A stretch of 64,000 nt of DNA. Origin: VBCK01 sp036270655. GTDB lineage: Bacteria > Pseudomonadota > Gammaproteobacteria > Burkholderiales > Burkholderiaceae_F. The notes below the pieces were generated by a model, which saw nothing but the letters and a program-made list of their open reading frames with translations, had not been told where the DNA came from and did no database searches. The position numbers were made by a program, and so were the translations under genes. The stretch covers positions 1 through 64,000 of the forward strand of contig DATBCD010000048.1 in NCBI GenBank assembly GCA_036270655.1, read 5' to 3'. This document shows, piece after piece, positions 10,501 through 18,077 of the stretch. Each line of letters starts with the position of its first letter. The stretch's first letter is position 1.

Positions 10501-13500
10501 CCCAACCCGACGGGCTACTCGCCGACGATGATGGTGATGTGCATGAACGAGTCGGGCCATTCGACCAAGTCGCCGTGGTGGGATACCGCCGCCGCCGGCA
10601 CGGTCTCGGCCGCCGCGGATCCGTTCTTCCAGCCGGGCTACAGCACGTTCTGCTACGAGCTGGCGTTCATGCCGGGCCAGACGGGCTACTTCGACACGCC
10701 GGTGGTTCCGGTCGCCTCGTTCTCCGAGGGCTACAACCATCCGGATTGCGCTTATCCGGATGCAACGCCGGCGGTCAAGGAGGTCGACGGCGACGGCATC
10801 GGCCCGTGGATCGACCCGGCCGGTGCACGCAAGCTGACGATCACCGCGCTGGGCGACCAGCTGGTCGAGAACTACGGCTACTCGGGCCCGGGTGCCACGA
10901 CCGCTCCGTTCAACCAGCAGAAGATCAAGCGCCACTACGGCTTCGGCACGGGGCCGGGCAACAACTGCGGCACCAACCAGCCCTGCGTGAAGCTGGTGAC
11001 CCCGGATGGCGCCTCGCATCCGCTGAGCGGCGTCACCTGGACCGACACGCAGATCACCGGCACTGTGCCGACCTGGACCTGCAACGCCGCGGGGACGAAC
11101 TGCCCGCTGCAGCAGCAGGCCGCGTTCGCGGCGGTGGGCAGCGGCACCGGCTCGACGCCGACGCCGATTCAGTCGGGCCAGCTCGTGATCATGGCTGCCA
11201 ACGGCCGGACCAGCACCGATGCGGTCACCGTCTGGATCGGCGGCAAGGCGCCGACGCACGTCGATGCCTCGGGCACGATCCAGGCCGCGATCGACGCCGC
11301 CGCGCCGGGCGACCTGATCATCGTCGATCCGACCTGCAACGCCACGACGGCCGTGAACGGCACGCTTTCGCCGCAGACCTGCAGCCTGAGCGCGCTGACG
11401 GCCGCCACCCCGACGCAGACCCGGACCCTGGTCGCGCACCACGAGATGCTGCAGATGTACAAGCCGATCCGCCTGCAGGGCGTCGGCGGCGCGACGTCGA
11501 TCATCGATGCCGACACGCAGCCGGCCGGCAAGCTGCTGGATCCGTGGCGCCAGCGCATCAACTGCGTCGTCGGCCTGACGCCGCAGGGTCGTCCGCGCGC
11601 GTTCTCGGACACGGCCTGCTCGGCCGGCTGGGCCTACGCGTCCGGCGGTCCGGACTACCCGACGGTGATGGCTGACCGCCTGCCCTTCGAGGCGATGCTG
11701 GGCTGGGACGCGTCCCTGAACGGCAACGTCGCCGAGCAGCTGATCGAACCCAGCCTGCTGGGCGCCTACGAGGGCGCCGCCATCACGGTGCTCGCCAAGG
11801 GCGTCAAGCTGCCGTCTCCGACCGATCCGCAGTTCGCGGGCCTGTCGCCGTCGCAGATCCTGGGCGAGATCTTCGGTGCCGGCACAACCAACGTCGGCGC
11901 GGCGTTCCCGACCAACACGACCCTGCTGCTGGCTTCGGACTGCGCCACGGTCGATCCGTCGACGGGGCTGCCCGCCTACCCGACGAGCTTCTACTGCAAC
12001 CCGTCGTCGATCGACGGCCTGGGCATCCGCAACAGCTCGCAGGGCGGCGGCGGCATCTTCGTGCACGCCTACGGACACGAGCTGCAGATCGCGAACAACC
12101 GCATCTACAACAACTCGGGCACGATGGGCGGCGGCATCAGCGTCGGCCTCGGCGAGCATGCGGATGCGCAGCAGGTGGGCGCGGCGCCGACCCAATACCC
12201 GGGCTCGTGCGACACGACCACGACGGCTCCGGCCGGCATGCTGCTGCCGTACTGCTACAACGTGAACGTCAACGTCCATCACAACTCGGTCACGCTGAAT
12301 TCGTCGATGGGCGACGAGCTGTTCTCGTCCACGCCGGCCGGCGCGGGCGGCGTGGTGCTCAGCACGGGCGACGACAACTACCGGCTCACCAACAACTGGG
12401 TCTGCGGCAACCTGTCGGTGGGTGACGGCGGCGGCGTGGCGCACATCGGGTTCAGCAACAACGGCCAGATCGCGAACAACACGATCATCTTCAACGAGTC
12501 GACCAACCCGACCATCACGACCAACGGCGGCGGCCTGCTGCTGATGGGCGCGCCCGATGCCGATCCGATCACCTGCGGCGTCGCGACCGACATCGACTGC
12601 GTGCCGCCTCCGGGCACCATCAGCCCGAGCGACGGCATCGGCCGCAACGTCAAGGTCAACGCCAACCTGATCCTGGGCAACGCCGCGGATTCGGGCTCGG
12701 GCGGCGGCCTGCGGCTGCAGCACGTCAACGGGATGGACGTGGTCGACGTGCCCAACGGCGCGGCGGCCTGCCCGAACACGAAGACGGCGACCAGCTGCGC
12801 GTGGAACTCGGCGACGGTGACGAACAACATCATCGCCAACAACGTGGCTGGCTGGGATGGTGGCGGCGTCTCGCTGCAGGACAGCCTGGTGGTGAACATC
12901 GTGAACAACACGATCGTCAGCAACGACACGACGGCCTCGTCGGGCACGCTGCTCACGTCGCTGTTCGCGCCGAGCGCCAGTGCCGGGGCCAATACAGGGC
13001 AAGTGCCGACCAACGCGGTCTGCGGCAGCGGGCAGTCCTGCCCGCAGGTCTCGGGCCTGGTCGCCACGACCAACAGCCCGGTGCTGATGGCGAACCTGCG
13101 CGCGGCCGTCGACGCCAAGCAGATGACCTGCCCGGCGGGCCATGGCGCGAGCGTGGTCTCGGCCGGGTTCCCGGTGCCGACCTGCTTCTACTACTCGGTC
13201 CCGCAGCTGACCAACGATGTGATCTGGCAGAACCACTCCTACTACATCGGGGTGGGCGGCCGCGGACCCGGGCAGCAGAACAAGCAGAACGTCGTGACGC
13301 TGTACCAGGCGTTCACGAACGGTGCCGCGCCGACGCAGCCCACGACGCCTGCCGTCGCGAGCAACGGCACGGGCCATACCGTCACCGGCGGTACCGGCGC
13401 CTGCGCCACCGTGGGCGCGGCCGGCGGCGCGACGAACCTCTGGGAGATCGGCGTGCGCGGCGACTCGGGCCCGAGCAGCCACGGCGTCTACAGCGACAGC

Positions 13501-15210
13501 GACGCGGTGTTCACGGCCTCGGTTCCGCTGATGCTGTCGCCCACGTACTCGCTGCTGAGCGACGGCACCACGGACTACGCCGGGGGCAACAACGTGGCGG
13601 GCGATCCGCAGCTGGCGCAGTTCTACTGCAACGGCTCGCGCACGCCCCCGGAAAACCAGGCCGGAGGCTTCCTGGTCCCGCCGGGAACGATCGAGTCCAA
13701 CGGCCTGCCGAACCCGATCTTCACGCTGACTCCGTCGGCGGTGGTCGACGAAGGCAACAACTGGGTCAACATGCGTTGGGGCCCGCTGTCGCTGGTCGAT
13801 CCCGCCACCGGCGCGACGCTCGGCAACTTCACCCTGACGTCGGGCTCGGCCGCGCGCACCGCCGGTCTGAATACGGGTAGCGCGGTGCCCGCGACGACCA
13901 CGGACTTCTTCGGCCGGGCTCGTCCGGGCGGAACGACGGCGTATGACATCGGCGCGGTGGAGTACGCGGCCACGGCGGTGTCGACGCTGATCGTGTCTTG
14001 CGGGGGGACCGCGACGACCACGCCTTGCGCGGGCCTGAACTTCGGCAACGTCGGGATCGGCTCCTCCGCGACGCAGACGTTGACGGTGCACAACGCGACC
14101 GGCGGAGCGCTGGCCGACCTGTACGGCGCCGGGTTCACGGGCCCGTTCGCGCGCTCCACCGCGACGCCGGGCACCTGTGCGAGCAGGCTGGCCTCGGGGG
14201 CGAACTGCACGATCAACGTCGTCTTGTCGCCGACAGCCGCCGGCGCGGTCACGGGCGAAGCGTCGATCAACGCCAGCTTCCCGGTGAATGGCTCGCCGGT
14301 GCCGCTGACCGGCACGGGCGTCCAGCTGCCGGCGCTGACGTCGATCGCGCCGGCCTCGGTCACGCGCGGCAACACGACGGCGGTGACGCTGACGGGCAGC
14401 AACCTGACCAATGCGAGCGCGGTGACGGTCTCGGGAACGGGAGTGACCTGCACGATCACCGGCACGCCGACGGCAACGCAGGTGGCGGCGAACTGCGCGA
14501 CGACGGCCACTGCAGTTACCGGCACCCGCACGGTGAAGGTGACCACCCCGTCCGGCACCAGCAACACGGTGCCGCTGACGGTGGGCAACCCGGCGGCTCC
14601 GACGCTGGCCTCGATCTCGCCGAACACCGGCGGTCGTGGCCGGACCTACACGGTCACGCTGACCGGCACCAGCTTCACGGCAACGGGAACGACCATCACC
14701 GTCGCGGGAATCTGCACGGCGGCGACCTGCCCAGTGACGTACACCAGCGCAACATCGATCTCGACGACGTTCACGATCGGTGCGACCGCTGGTCTTACCG
14801 CTCACAACGTGTCGGTGACGACGCCAGGCGGAACCAGCAACACCGTGCCATTCACGGTCACGGCGGCCACGGTGGCGATCTCGCCGAACCCGCTGGCGCT
14901 CACGGTGACCGGGACAGGTAACACGAGTCCTACGGGAACGGTCACGCTGACCAACCCGGCGAGCAGCACCGCCAACGTGACGATCACGCAGGTCGCCTTT
15001 ACCGGAGGCAGCCTGACCACGTGGTTCTTCAGCGCCGCCTCCGACGCGTGTACCGGGGCAACCCTGGCGCCGGGGCAGTCTTGCACGGTTCAAGTCGGAT
15101 TCACGAACGTGAGTGCGTCCTCCGGCACGAACCACTCGGGCGCGATCAGGTTTACCGACAGCGCGACAGGCAGTCCGCAGAGCGGCACCTTGACCGGTCA
15201 TGTGAATTAG
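4585..15210 (+). CDS. Giant secreted multidomain protein with N-terminal cupredoxin-like domains and beta-helix
   Basis: A 3,541-residue protein with a signal peptide (cleavage after AYA, residue 28) and AGGAGAG ten bases before ATG 4585. Residues 30-215 and 386-526 resemble the cupredoxin domains of the two upstream proteins (WGYTC near the N-terminus, ESGTHPSIQVPMGLYG at 193-208, YFLYNGQAFDRT at 393) but have no copper ligands. A Gly-rich insert lies at 296-366. Two VCBS/cadherin-like repeats follow (about 536-754, NDT/NDS motifs), then a long SdrD- and carboxypeptidase-regulatory-like region (about 756-2080, for example DLNGNGISDKDANGND). After an IPT-like segment come a right-handed beta-helix (about 2220-2810, repeated GGG and NNxIxxN), a DIGAVEY choice-of-anchor region, and two IPT/TIG domains between choice-of-anchor-D-like repeats. 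No sortase or PEP-CTERM tail ends the protein. A scaffold or surface role is inferred. Confidence 0.9.
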   Translation: MRAVKLKSALVKSALGACVVLLGTGAYAQQQVALTAGPTSTILPDGTNVPMWGYTCGTPVTGSVATCAPLNTAEAAAGRWSPIVITVPAGQGLQVSLTNALTFTAPTSTNTIPTSLVILGQLGGGLGTGATFADSPTHAPYPNTWFTAGTTAGATFNPPAQGSRVQSMATEVATGATTALTWTAPKPGTYLLESGTHPSIQVPMGLYGMVVVTQAPTFTTTGTVTAEAAAGCAYPTVSAATATCTATSVPYDADVDLLMSEIDPVQNAAVQAAVTSDGFNETSARVLRDSLVGVNVTAGGSGYSGSELPYFGPAGVCSTMPTGTISVSGGAITQVNLQTSGAGCSAPPLVTVTPSGTGGTAATLASVLSLTGVQCSGNAPACYPPAVNYSPLYFLYNGQAFDRTNPTKSLFAAAPGTLLPTGQVLVRAVNAGLRMHVPSLVNTVTGALATAVPGMTLVAEDGNLSPPTAPRVQSEVFLAAGKTYDLLYTATAASQLTPVFDRELSLSGNQINRDSGMLGYITVGGATLPTGSGAIAGLGAAAAVADTYNSIIGGKTLTVADPGKGVLANDTNVFGAKIVVGGVAQTGAVVGAHGTITLNANGTFTYVANATGVPTTGTVDTFTYCGNGTLTGAACAALTLNAAPPEAGGGVIANNDSYASTVLSSLTIHAPGVLQNDTDAAGYPLTVKGATNAAPLTAALKLGATSYGNLVTLYPDGGFTISGVTTPGTYTFTYQAVSSQGTASNTATVTVTFPAPSNLQVTVLDPTTNAPIADYRWIIEEDQTFYVDPNCTTNPIDKTKCTTVTAQGAPFGFGTNFHTSHMPVVAAGCTGALSCESGQTLLGTPAVCDIGNGVCTTSRAQQNILMPSQVNLDPTRRYYISVLPGDASQPFATGYSGAPDCSAAGVAAGHCGHGMGGAAIAAPCLPKTIQTACTTGFAPVTVLTQPTPYPTGKLTVHVFEDDFPLDGIFSPGGGVDVVAPNEPGLGGFSVVLLDAGGGPGDATGQVTYDMFNQPLSNSLAGMIDPVTGNDACPLSPVISQNAVAGDGSQAGVMGMIVTCPKYESDGVTLSPMAGMAVIANLPPARYAVVANPGADRFAAGEEWLQTNTLDGQKGHDAFIRIGEPGYFQEYGPSGFHVDIGFANPAIINARLKNGKTGMCDAAATGGTAGMPLASGGNLLCNNIVKGHVTNSRLSRAPDQRIYGSRTRQSLAFTQCYVSLGDPDGFDFAFTKCDSDGNFTFTGIPAGNWKITTFDQWNDQIIDGITTPVGLNCPSGTSASGVCTAASTGGTTLDLGEIATHQWQANIYTRTFLDLNGNGISDKDANGNDTEPGLPLENVNNRWRDGSLSNFNNTDLNGYANYNEVFPLFNWYVFDSYTTRYKTTGVHVVMDAGGPVDVAPSQGSTLCNTTPDANGNATNGDRACGASSIAANMANTYDFNPLPADIALPGAIYCGLGATADCNGKSINPALTNTFAGFSTTNSSDAPSTCTPYTTAAGTVLGVTCPAISTGRIDPPYWFASYGWQGFIGQNQWLEYGKKPFVPGETGGIRGHVVYASTRPYDDPQLLLQNQWEPLVPRVTINLYQEGVAADGVTPTLTLIDHTTTSSFDDWAQGFRTDATGKQVLAADGKSGVPNISCPGQTVNDNLFYSLANQPTYLDWYNNVLHGTAASATALPYNSQFKCYDGMHSWNQLQPVPYDGLYVFPSVTGIDPKTGRPSGTNCAICTTNVDANDSFRYGGSTTAAPWVNGASQGTPVLPAGKYVVEVVIPPGYELVKEEDKNILIGDSYIAPATVQFPGLAGTIFILPDMASLSAQMNSNNPQNATMNLGRDVSIASHEGDTHSVESYWPCVGQARTVPDYLSLFPNAHQVSPFAGAVRNLCDRKEVILTDQSSAQAKFYIFTSTHVAAHFTGVILDDFTGEFDPFSPQWGEKFAPAYIPVSVKDWAGNEINRVYSDEFGLYNGLNYSTWEVNPPNPTGYSPTMMVMCMNESGHSTKSPWWDTAAAGTVSAAADPFFQPGYSTFCYELAFMPGQTGYFDTPVVPVASFSEGYNHPDCAYPDATPAVKEVDGDGIGPWIDPAGARKLTITALGDQLVENYGYSGPGATTAPFNQQKIKRHYGFGTGPGNNCGTNQPCVKLVTPDGASHPLSGVTWTDTQITGTVPTWTCNAAGTNCPLQQQAAFAAVGSGTGSTPTPIQSGQLVIMAANGRTSTDAVTVWIGGKAPTHVDASGTIQAAIDAAAPGDLIIVDPTCNATTAVNGTLSPQTCSLSALTAATPTQTRTLVAHHEMLQMYKPIRLQGVGGATSIIDADTQPAGKLLDPWRQRINCVVGLTPQGRPRAFSDTACSAGWAYASGGPDYPTVMADRLPFEAMLGWDASLNGNVAEQLIEPSLLGAYEGAAITVLAKGVKLPSPTDPQFAGLSPSQILGEIFGAGTTNVGAAFPTNTTLLLASDCATVDPSTGLPAYPTSFYCNPSSIDGLGIRNSSQGGGGIFVHAYGHELQIANNRIYNNSGTMGGGISVGLGEHADAQQVGAAPTQYPGSCDTTTTAPAGMLLPYCYNVNVNVHHNSVTLNSSMGDELFSSTPAGAGGVVLSTGDDNYRLTNNWVCGNLSVGDGGGVAHIGFSNNGQIANNTIIFNESTNPTITTNGGGLLLMGAPDADPITCGVATDIDCVPPPGTISPSDGIGRNVKVNANLILGNAADSGSGGGLRLQHVNGMDVVDVPNGAAACPNTKTATSCAWNSATVTNNIIANNVAGWDGGGVSLQDSLVVNIVNNTIVSNDTTASSGTLLTSLFAPSASAGANTGQVPTNAVCGSGQSCPQVSGLVATTNSPVLMANLRAAVDAKQMTCPAGHGASVVSAGFPVPTCFYYSVPQLTNDVIWQNHSYYIGVGGRGPGQQNKQNVVTLYQAFTNGAAPTQPTTPAVASNGTGHTVTGGTGACATVGAAGGATNLWEIGVRGDSGPSSHGVYSDSDAVFTASVPLMLSPTYSLLSDGTTDYAGGNNVAGDPQLAQFYCNGSRTPPENQAGGFLVPPGTIESNGLPNPIFTLTPSAVVDEGNNWVNMRWGPLSLVDPATGATLGNFTLTSGSAARTAGLNTGSAVPATTTDFFGRARPGGTTAYDIGAVEYAATAVSTLIVSCGGTATTTPCAGLNFGNVGIGSSATQTLTVHNATGGALADLYGAGFTGPFARSTATPGTCASRLASGANCTINVVLSPTAAGAVTGEASINASFPVNGSPVPLTGTGVQLPALTSIAPASVTRGNTTAVTLTGSNLTNASAVTVSGTGVTCTITGTPTATQVAANCATTATAVTGTRTVKVTTPSGTSNTVPLTVGNPAAPTLASISPNTGGRGRTYTVTLTGTSFTATGTTITVAGICTAATCPVTYTSATSISTTFTIGATAGLTAHNVSVTTPGGTSNTVPFTVTAATVAISPNPLALTVTGTGNTSPTGTVTLTNPASSTANVTITQVAFTGGSLTTWFFSAASDACTGATLAPGQSCTVQVGFTNVSASSGTNHSGAIRFTDSATGSPQSGTLTGHVN

Positions 15211-15230
15211 TCCTGATTCGACGAAGCAAG

Positions 15231-15266
15231 CGATGCCGCCCACGAGGTCACTCGCGGGCGGCATCG
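15231..15266 (+). terminator. Strong hairpin after the giant gene
   Basis: CGATGCCGCCC pairs perfectly with GGGCGGCATCG, and inside that, after one mismatch, CGAG pairs with CTCG around a GTCA loop. The stem lies 20 bases past the stop of the giant gene. No T-run follows, so it may act as an mRNA-stabilising or Rho-assisted structure rather than a classical intrinsic terminator. Confidence 0.6.
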
Positions 15267-15321
15267 GGTCCCTCGAAAGGCTGTGCGGTGGTCGGGTCGG
15301 ATCCTTGGAAAGGCCGGGTTG

Positions 15322-15359
15322 TGATGGGGTAGGGTTCGATTGATGGGGTAGGGTTCGAT
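15322..15359. repeat. Perfect 19-bp tandem duplication
   Basis: The 19-mer tgatggggtagggttcgat occurs twice head to tail with no mismatch, in the gap between the giant gene and the next small secreted gene. A recent slippage duplication or a tandem regulator site would both look like this. Confidence 0.8.
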
Positions 15360-15429
15360 AACGGGGGCAGTCGCCGATGGCGGCTGCCGTCGTCACAAAA
15401 AAACATAATCATCAGGCGGGAGGTGTTCT

Positions 15430-15438
15430 ATGAAATAA
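15430..15438 (+). promoter_or_regulatory. Minimal upstream ORF ATG-AAA-TAA with strong Shine-Dalgarno
   Basis: GGGAGG (15418-15423) lies six bases before an ATG followed at once by AAA and TAA. The next gene begins 12 bases after this stop, behind AAGGGG. The two-codon frame has the better ribosome-binding site of the two, so it could load ribosomes that reinitiate at 15451 or hold them back. Chance cannot be excluded. Confidence 0.3.
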
Positions 15439-15450
15439 GGGGTATCGGTC

Positions 15451-15834
15451 ATGAAGGTTCGTCGCATTGTGTATTTGTATTTGCTCGCGGTGGCCGCGCT
15501 GCCACAGCTGGCTCAGGCTGAAAGTCGGCTGAACGAAACTCGGCTGAACGTACGCCCGACCAACGGGCACCAGCGCCCACAACCGCTGGATCCGCAACTC
15601 GCGCGAGCGCTCGGTGCAACCCAGAGCGTTTTCGATTTCTGCTCCCGAGTCGACCCGACGGATCACGCGGCGTTCGACAGGCACGCCAAGGCCTTGTTCG
15701 ACGGCATGAGCGAGGACAGAATCGGACAGGCCCGCGCAAGCGACCCCTACCAGAAGGGCTACGGGACGCTTCAATCGGTGCTGGCCAAATTCACGGCGGC
15801 CGACGCGGTCCAGGGCTGCAAGGGCATACTGTAG
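15451..15834 (+). CDS. Small secreted protein of unknown function
   Basis: A 127-residue protein with a signal peptide (VYLYLLAVAALPQLAQA, cleavage near residue 23). The mature part is about 100 residues and has two cysteines, one in SVFDFCSRVDP and one three residues from the C-terminus in GCKGIL, which could form a disulfide in the periplasm. The pattern of charged helices is compatible with an all-alpha fold. I do not recognise a family. It is the first gene after the giant protein's terminator-like hairpin and the first of a run of exported proteins reading the same way, so a role in the same envelope process is likely. Confidence 0.7.
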   Translation: MKVRRIVYLYLLAVAALPQLAQAESRLNETRLNVRPTNGHQRPQPLDPQLARALGATQSVFDFCSRVDPTDHAAFDRHAKALFDGMSEDRIGQARASDPYQKGYGTLQSVLAKFTAADAVQGCKGIL

Positions 15835-15973
15835 ACAGCCGCCCGCGCAGATCGATGCAATCGCGGTGAAAGCGGCCCTTTTCGGGGGTCACGGCAGCGA
15901 TCGGGGTGGTAGCCTGCGCGCTGACTTTCGAGCCGCGCTCGCGCATGGACACTTGGGGCGACCTGAATCGAGC

Positions 15974-16549
15974 ATGAACGGATCGTCGACACCGAAAGGC
16001 AGCAGGATCGCGTTGGCCGCCCGCAGGGCCATCGCGATATCGATCTGCACTGCCGTCTGGGCCTTCAGTGCCCTGGGGTTCGCCCCGGCCCGCGCCGACG
16101 GCACCGCGGCACCGGACACCCTGAAGTCCGACACTCCCGCTGGCGAAAACCGGGTTGCGAGGCCGAGCGGGCATTCGCGCCACCGCTCCGCGCAGCAGGC
16201 GGTCGACGAGGCGGTCCGCAGAATGACGCTGGCGCTGGATCTCGATCCGGGCCAGCAGGAGCGGCTCAGAAGCCTGATCGTGGAGGAGCAGCGCGATCTT
16301 CGGAAGATCTCGACCGAAGGCACCCAACCCGATCAGGATCGCGCCGGGCAGATGAAAGCGGTCGTCGACCGGACCCGGGGACAGATTCGTTCGATGCTGA
16401 CCGACGAACAGCGCAAGAAGTATCCGGGGGTCACGCCGAGCGGTCTGCTGGGTCCGGCCCATACCGACCTCGATCACTGGCTGGGTGTCACGCAGGGCAA
16501 CCCGGGCTCCGTGAACGGCAACGCGGCCCCGCAGCGGCCCCCGCTGTGA
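15974..16549 (+). CDS. Spy/CpxP-like periplasmic protein
   Basis: ATG 15974 gives a 191-residue protein with a signal peptide (ALAARRAIAISICTAVWAFSALGFAPARA). The mature part is helical and charged, with two LTxxQ-type elements: LDLDPGQQERLRSLIVEEQ in the middle and MLTDEQRKKY about 60 residues later, as in the Spy/CpxP chaperone family. The 60-odd-residue spacing and the Arg/Lys/Glu-rich helix between them fit that fold. The C-terminus is a Gly/Asn/Pro tail. Spy-type proteins respond to envelope and copper stress, which would suit a neighbourhood of secreted copper proteins. The family call rests on motif resemblance only. The frame is open upstream to 15866, but that extension would not begin with a signal peptide. 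Confidence 0.65.
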   Translation: MNGSSTPKGSRIALAARRAIAISICTAVWAFSALGFAPARADGTAAPDTLKSDTPAGENRVARPSGHSRHRSAQQAVDEAVRRMTLALDLDPGQQERLRSLIVEEQRDLRKISTEGTQPDQDRAGQMKAVVDRTRGQIRSMLTDEQRKKYPGVTPSGLLGPAHTDLDHWLGVTQGNPGSVNGNAAPQRPPL

Positions 16550-16570
16550 CCCCGGCTGTGACCCCTTGAA

Positions 16571-17149
16571 ATGCCCTCAAACTTGCTACCGCCTCGCACC
16601 ATGCTTAAGAACACGACATCGATCCGAAGTCTGCTGGCCGCTTTGGGCTTCGCGGCCGGGTCCCTGGCGATCGCAGCCGATACGTCATCGAATGCGGCGC
16701 CGAATCCTGCGGGGTCGAAGCCTGGCGTCGCCGCACCGAAGGTTCCGGACAGCCGCTCGGCCGGCGTCCTGCCTCCGCATTACCAGCCGGACCGGTTCGC
16801 CGGGCGGGCTGCGAAGTATTACTGGACCATGTGGGGCATCGATTCAATCAGCGTGAAGCTGGTGGAGTCGGGCCAGCTGATCCGGTTTTCCTACCGCGTG
16901 ATCGACCCGCTGCGCGCCAAGCCCCTGAACGACAAGCGCAGCGAGGCCTCGCTGAACGACCCGGCGGCCGGTGTCAGCCTTGTGGTGCCGACGATGGAGA
17001 AGGTCGGCCAGTTGCGGCAGAGCGCGGACCCCGAGGCGGGCCGCTCGTACTGGATGGCCTTCTCGAACCGGGGCCGGCTGGTCAAGCGCGGCGACAGGGT
17101 CGATGTGGTGATCGGAACCTTCCAGGCCAGGAACCTGGTCGTCGATTGA
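16571..17149 (+). CDS. Secreted protein of unknown function
   Basis: A 192-residue protein with an N-terminal export signal (LLAALGFAAGSLAIAADTSS); ATG 16601 is an alternative start that puts the signal closer to the N-terminus. A low-complexity Ala/Pro/Ser linker is followed by a domain from about residue 80 with alternating beta segments (SISVKLVESGQLIRFSYRVI, SYWMAFSNRGRLVKRGDRVDVVIG). This suggests a small beta-sandwich. I do not recognise the family. It lies 21 bases after the Spy-like gene and 19 bases before the first lipoprotein-sorting-like gene, so it is almost certainly co-transcribed with them. Confidence 0.7.
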   Translation: MPSNLLPPRTMLKNTTSIRSLLAALGFAAGSLAIAADTSSNAAPNPAGSKPGVAAPKVPDSRSAGVLPPHYQPDRFAGRAAKYYWTMWGIDSISVKLVESGQLIRFSYRVIDPLRAKPLNDKRSEASLNDPAAGVSLVVPTMEKVGQLRQSADPEAGRSYWMAFSNRGRLVKRGDRVDVVIGTFQARNLVVD

Positions 17150-17168
17150 GATCGAAAGGATGTCTTTC

Positions 17169-18077
17169 ATGGGAGTGCTGAGAATGTCGGGTAACAAAAG
17201 GGCTGCGGCCGCGATCGTGTTCGGCCTGATGCTGTCGCCTTGGCTGGCGACCGGAGCGGCGCCGGCCGCCGATGCAAAGGTTGCGAATCTCACGGCCGCG
17301 CAGATCGTCGAAAAGCACATCGCGGCACGCGGCGGCCAGCAGGCCTGGAAGGCGGTGCAGACGCTGCAGCTGACGGGCAAGGTCGAGGCCGGCCGGGCCG
17401 ATTCGTACCAGCGCTCGATGGCGCTGTTCAAGCAGGACAAGCGCTTCCGCGGGGTCTCGCTCGAGAAGAAGGCGGCCGCGCAGGCCCCTGACGAGGCCAA
17501 GCCCGACCTGAGCAAGCAGGTCCAGCTGCCCTTCACGCTCGACGTGAAGCGTCCCCACAAGTCGCGGATGGAGATCGTGTTCGCCGGCCAGACCGCCTGG
17601 CAGGTCTACGACGGCGTGCATGGCTGGAAATTCCGCCCGTTCCTGAATCGCAAGGACGTCGAGCCATTCACCGCCGACGAGGCCAGGACCGAGGCGAAGC
17701 AGGACAACCTGGAGGGGCCGCTGTTCGATTACGCGGCCAAGGGAGCGAAGGTCACGCTCGACAAGGTCGAACCGGTCGAAGGCCACGCCGCTTACAAGCT
17801 CAAGCTGGTGGCCAAGGACGGGACGACGCGCTACGTCTGGGTCGACGCCAGCACCTTTCTCGACGTGAAGGTCCAGGGGACGCCGCGGCGCATGGACGGC
17901 AAGATGCACGACGTGTTCGTCATGCAGCGCGACTTCCGGCAGGTAGCAGGTGTCATGGTCCCGTTCGTCCTCGAAACCTCGGTCGACGGGTATCCGGACA
18001 CGCACAAGATGCTGATCGAGAACGTCGCGGTCAATCCGAAGCTCGACGACGCGCGGTTCACGAAACCTCACGCATGA
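17169..18077 (+). CDS. Outer-membrane lipoprotein-sorting-like protein, copy 1
   Basis: A 302-residue exported protein. ATG 17169 is preferred because GAAAGGA lies eight bases upstream; ATG 17160 touches that element and is less likely. After the signal peptide (AAAAIVFGLMLSPWLATGAAPA) comes TAAQIVEKHIAARGGQQAWKA, the usual opening of proteins annotated as outer membrane lipoprotein-sorting proteins with a LolA-like half-barrel. Later, TAWQVYDGVHGWKF and RYVWVDASTFLDVKV fit that fold. The stop overlaps the start of a paralogue by four bases (ATGA). A carrier role for a lipid or lipoprotein is expected for the fold, but the cargo is unknown. Confidence 0.8.
   Translation: MGVLRMSGNKRAAAAIVFGLMLSPWLATGAAPAADAKVANLTAAQIVEKHIAARGGQQAWKAVQTLQLTGKVEAGRADSYQRSMALFKQDKRFRGVSLEKKAAAQAPDEAKPDLSKQVQLPFTLDVKRPHKSRMEIVFAGQTAWQVYDGVHGWKFRPFLNRKDVEPFTADEARTEAKQDNLEGPLFDYAAKGAKVTLDKVEPVEGHAAYKLKLVAKDGTTRYVWVDASTFLDVKVQGTPRRMDGKMHDVFVMQRDFRQVAGVMVPFVLETSVDGYPDTHKMLIENVAVNPKLDDARFTKPHA

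Noticed and set aside
4327..15396. An uninterrupted 3,689-codon frame on the minus strand opposite the giant gene
   Set aside because: It is a codon-bias shadow: translation is dominated by Arg, Ala, Val, Gly and His runs with no domain, while the plus strand has a signal peptide, ribosome-binding site and recognisable domains.
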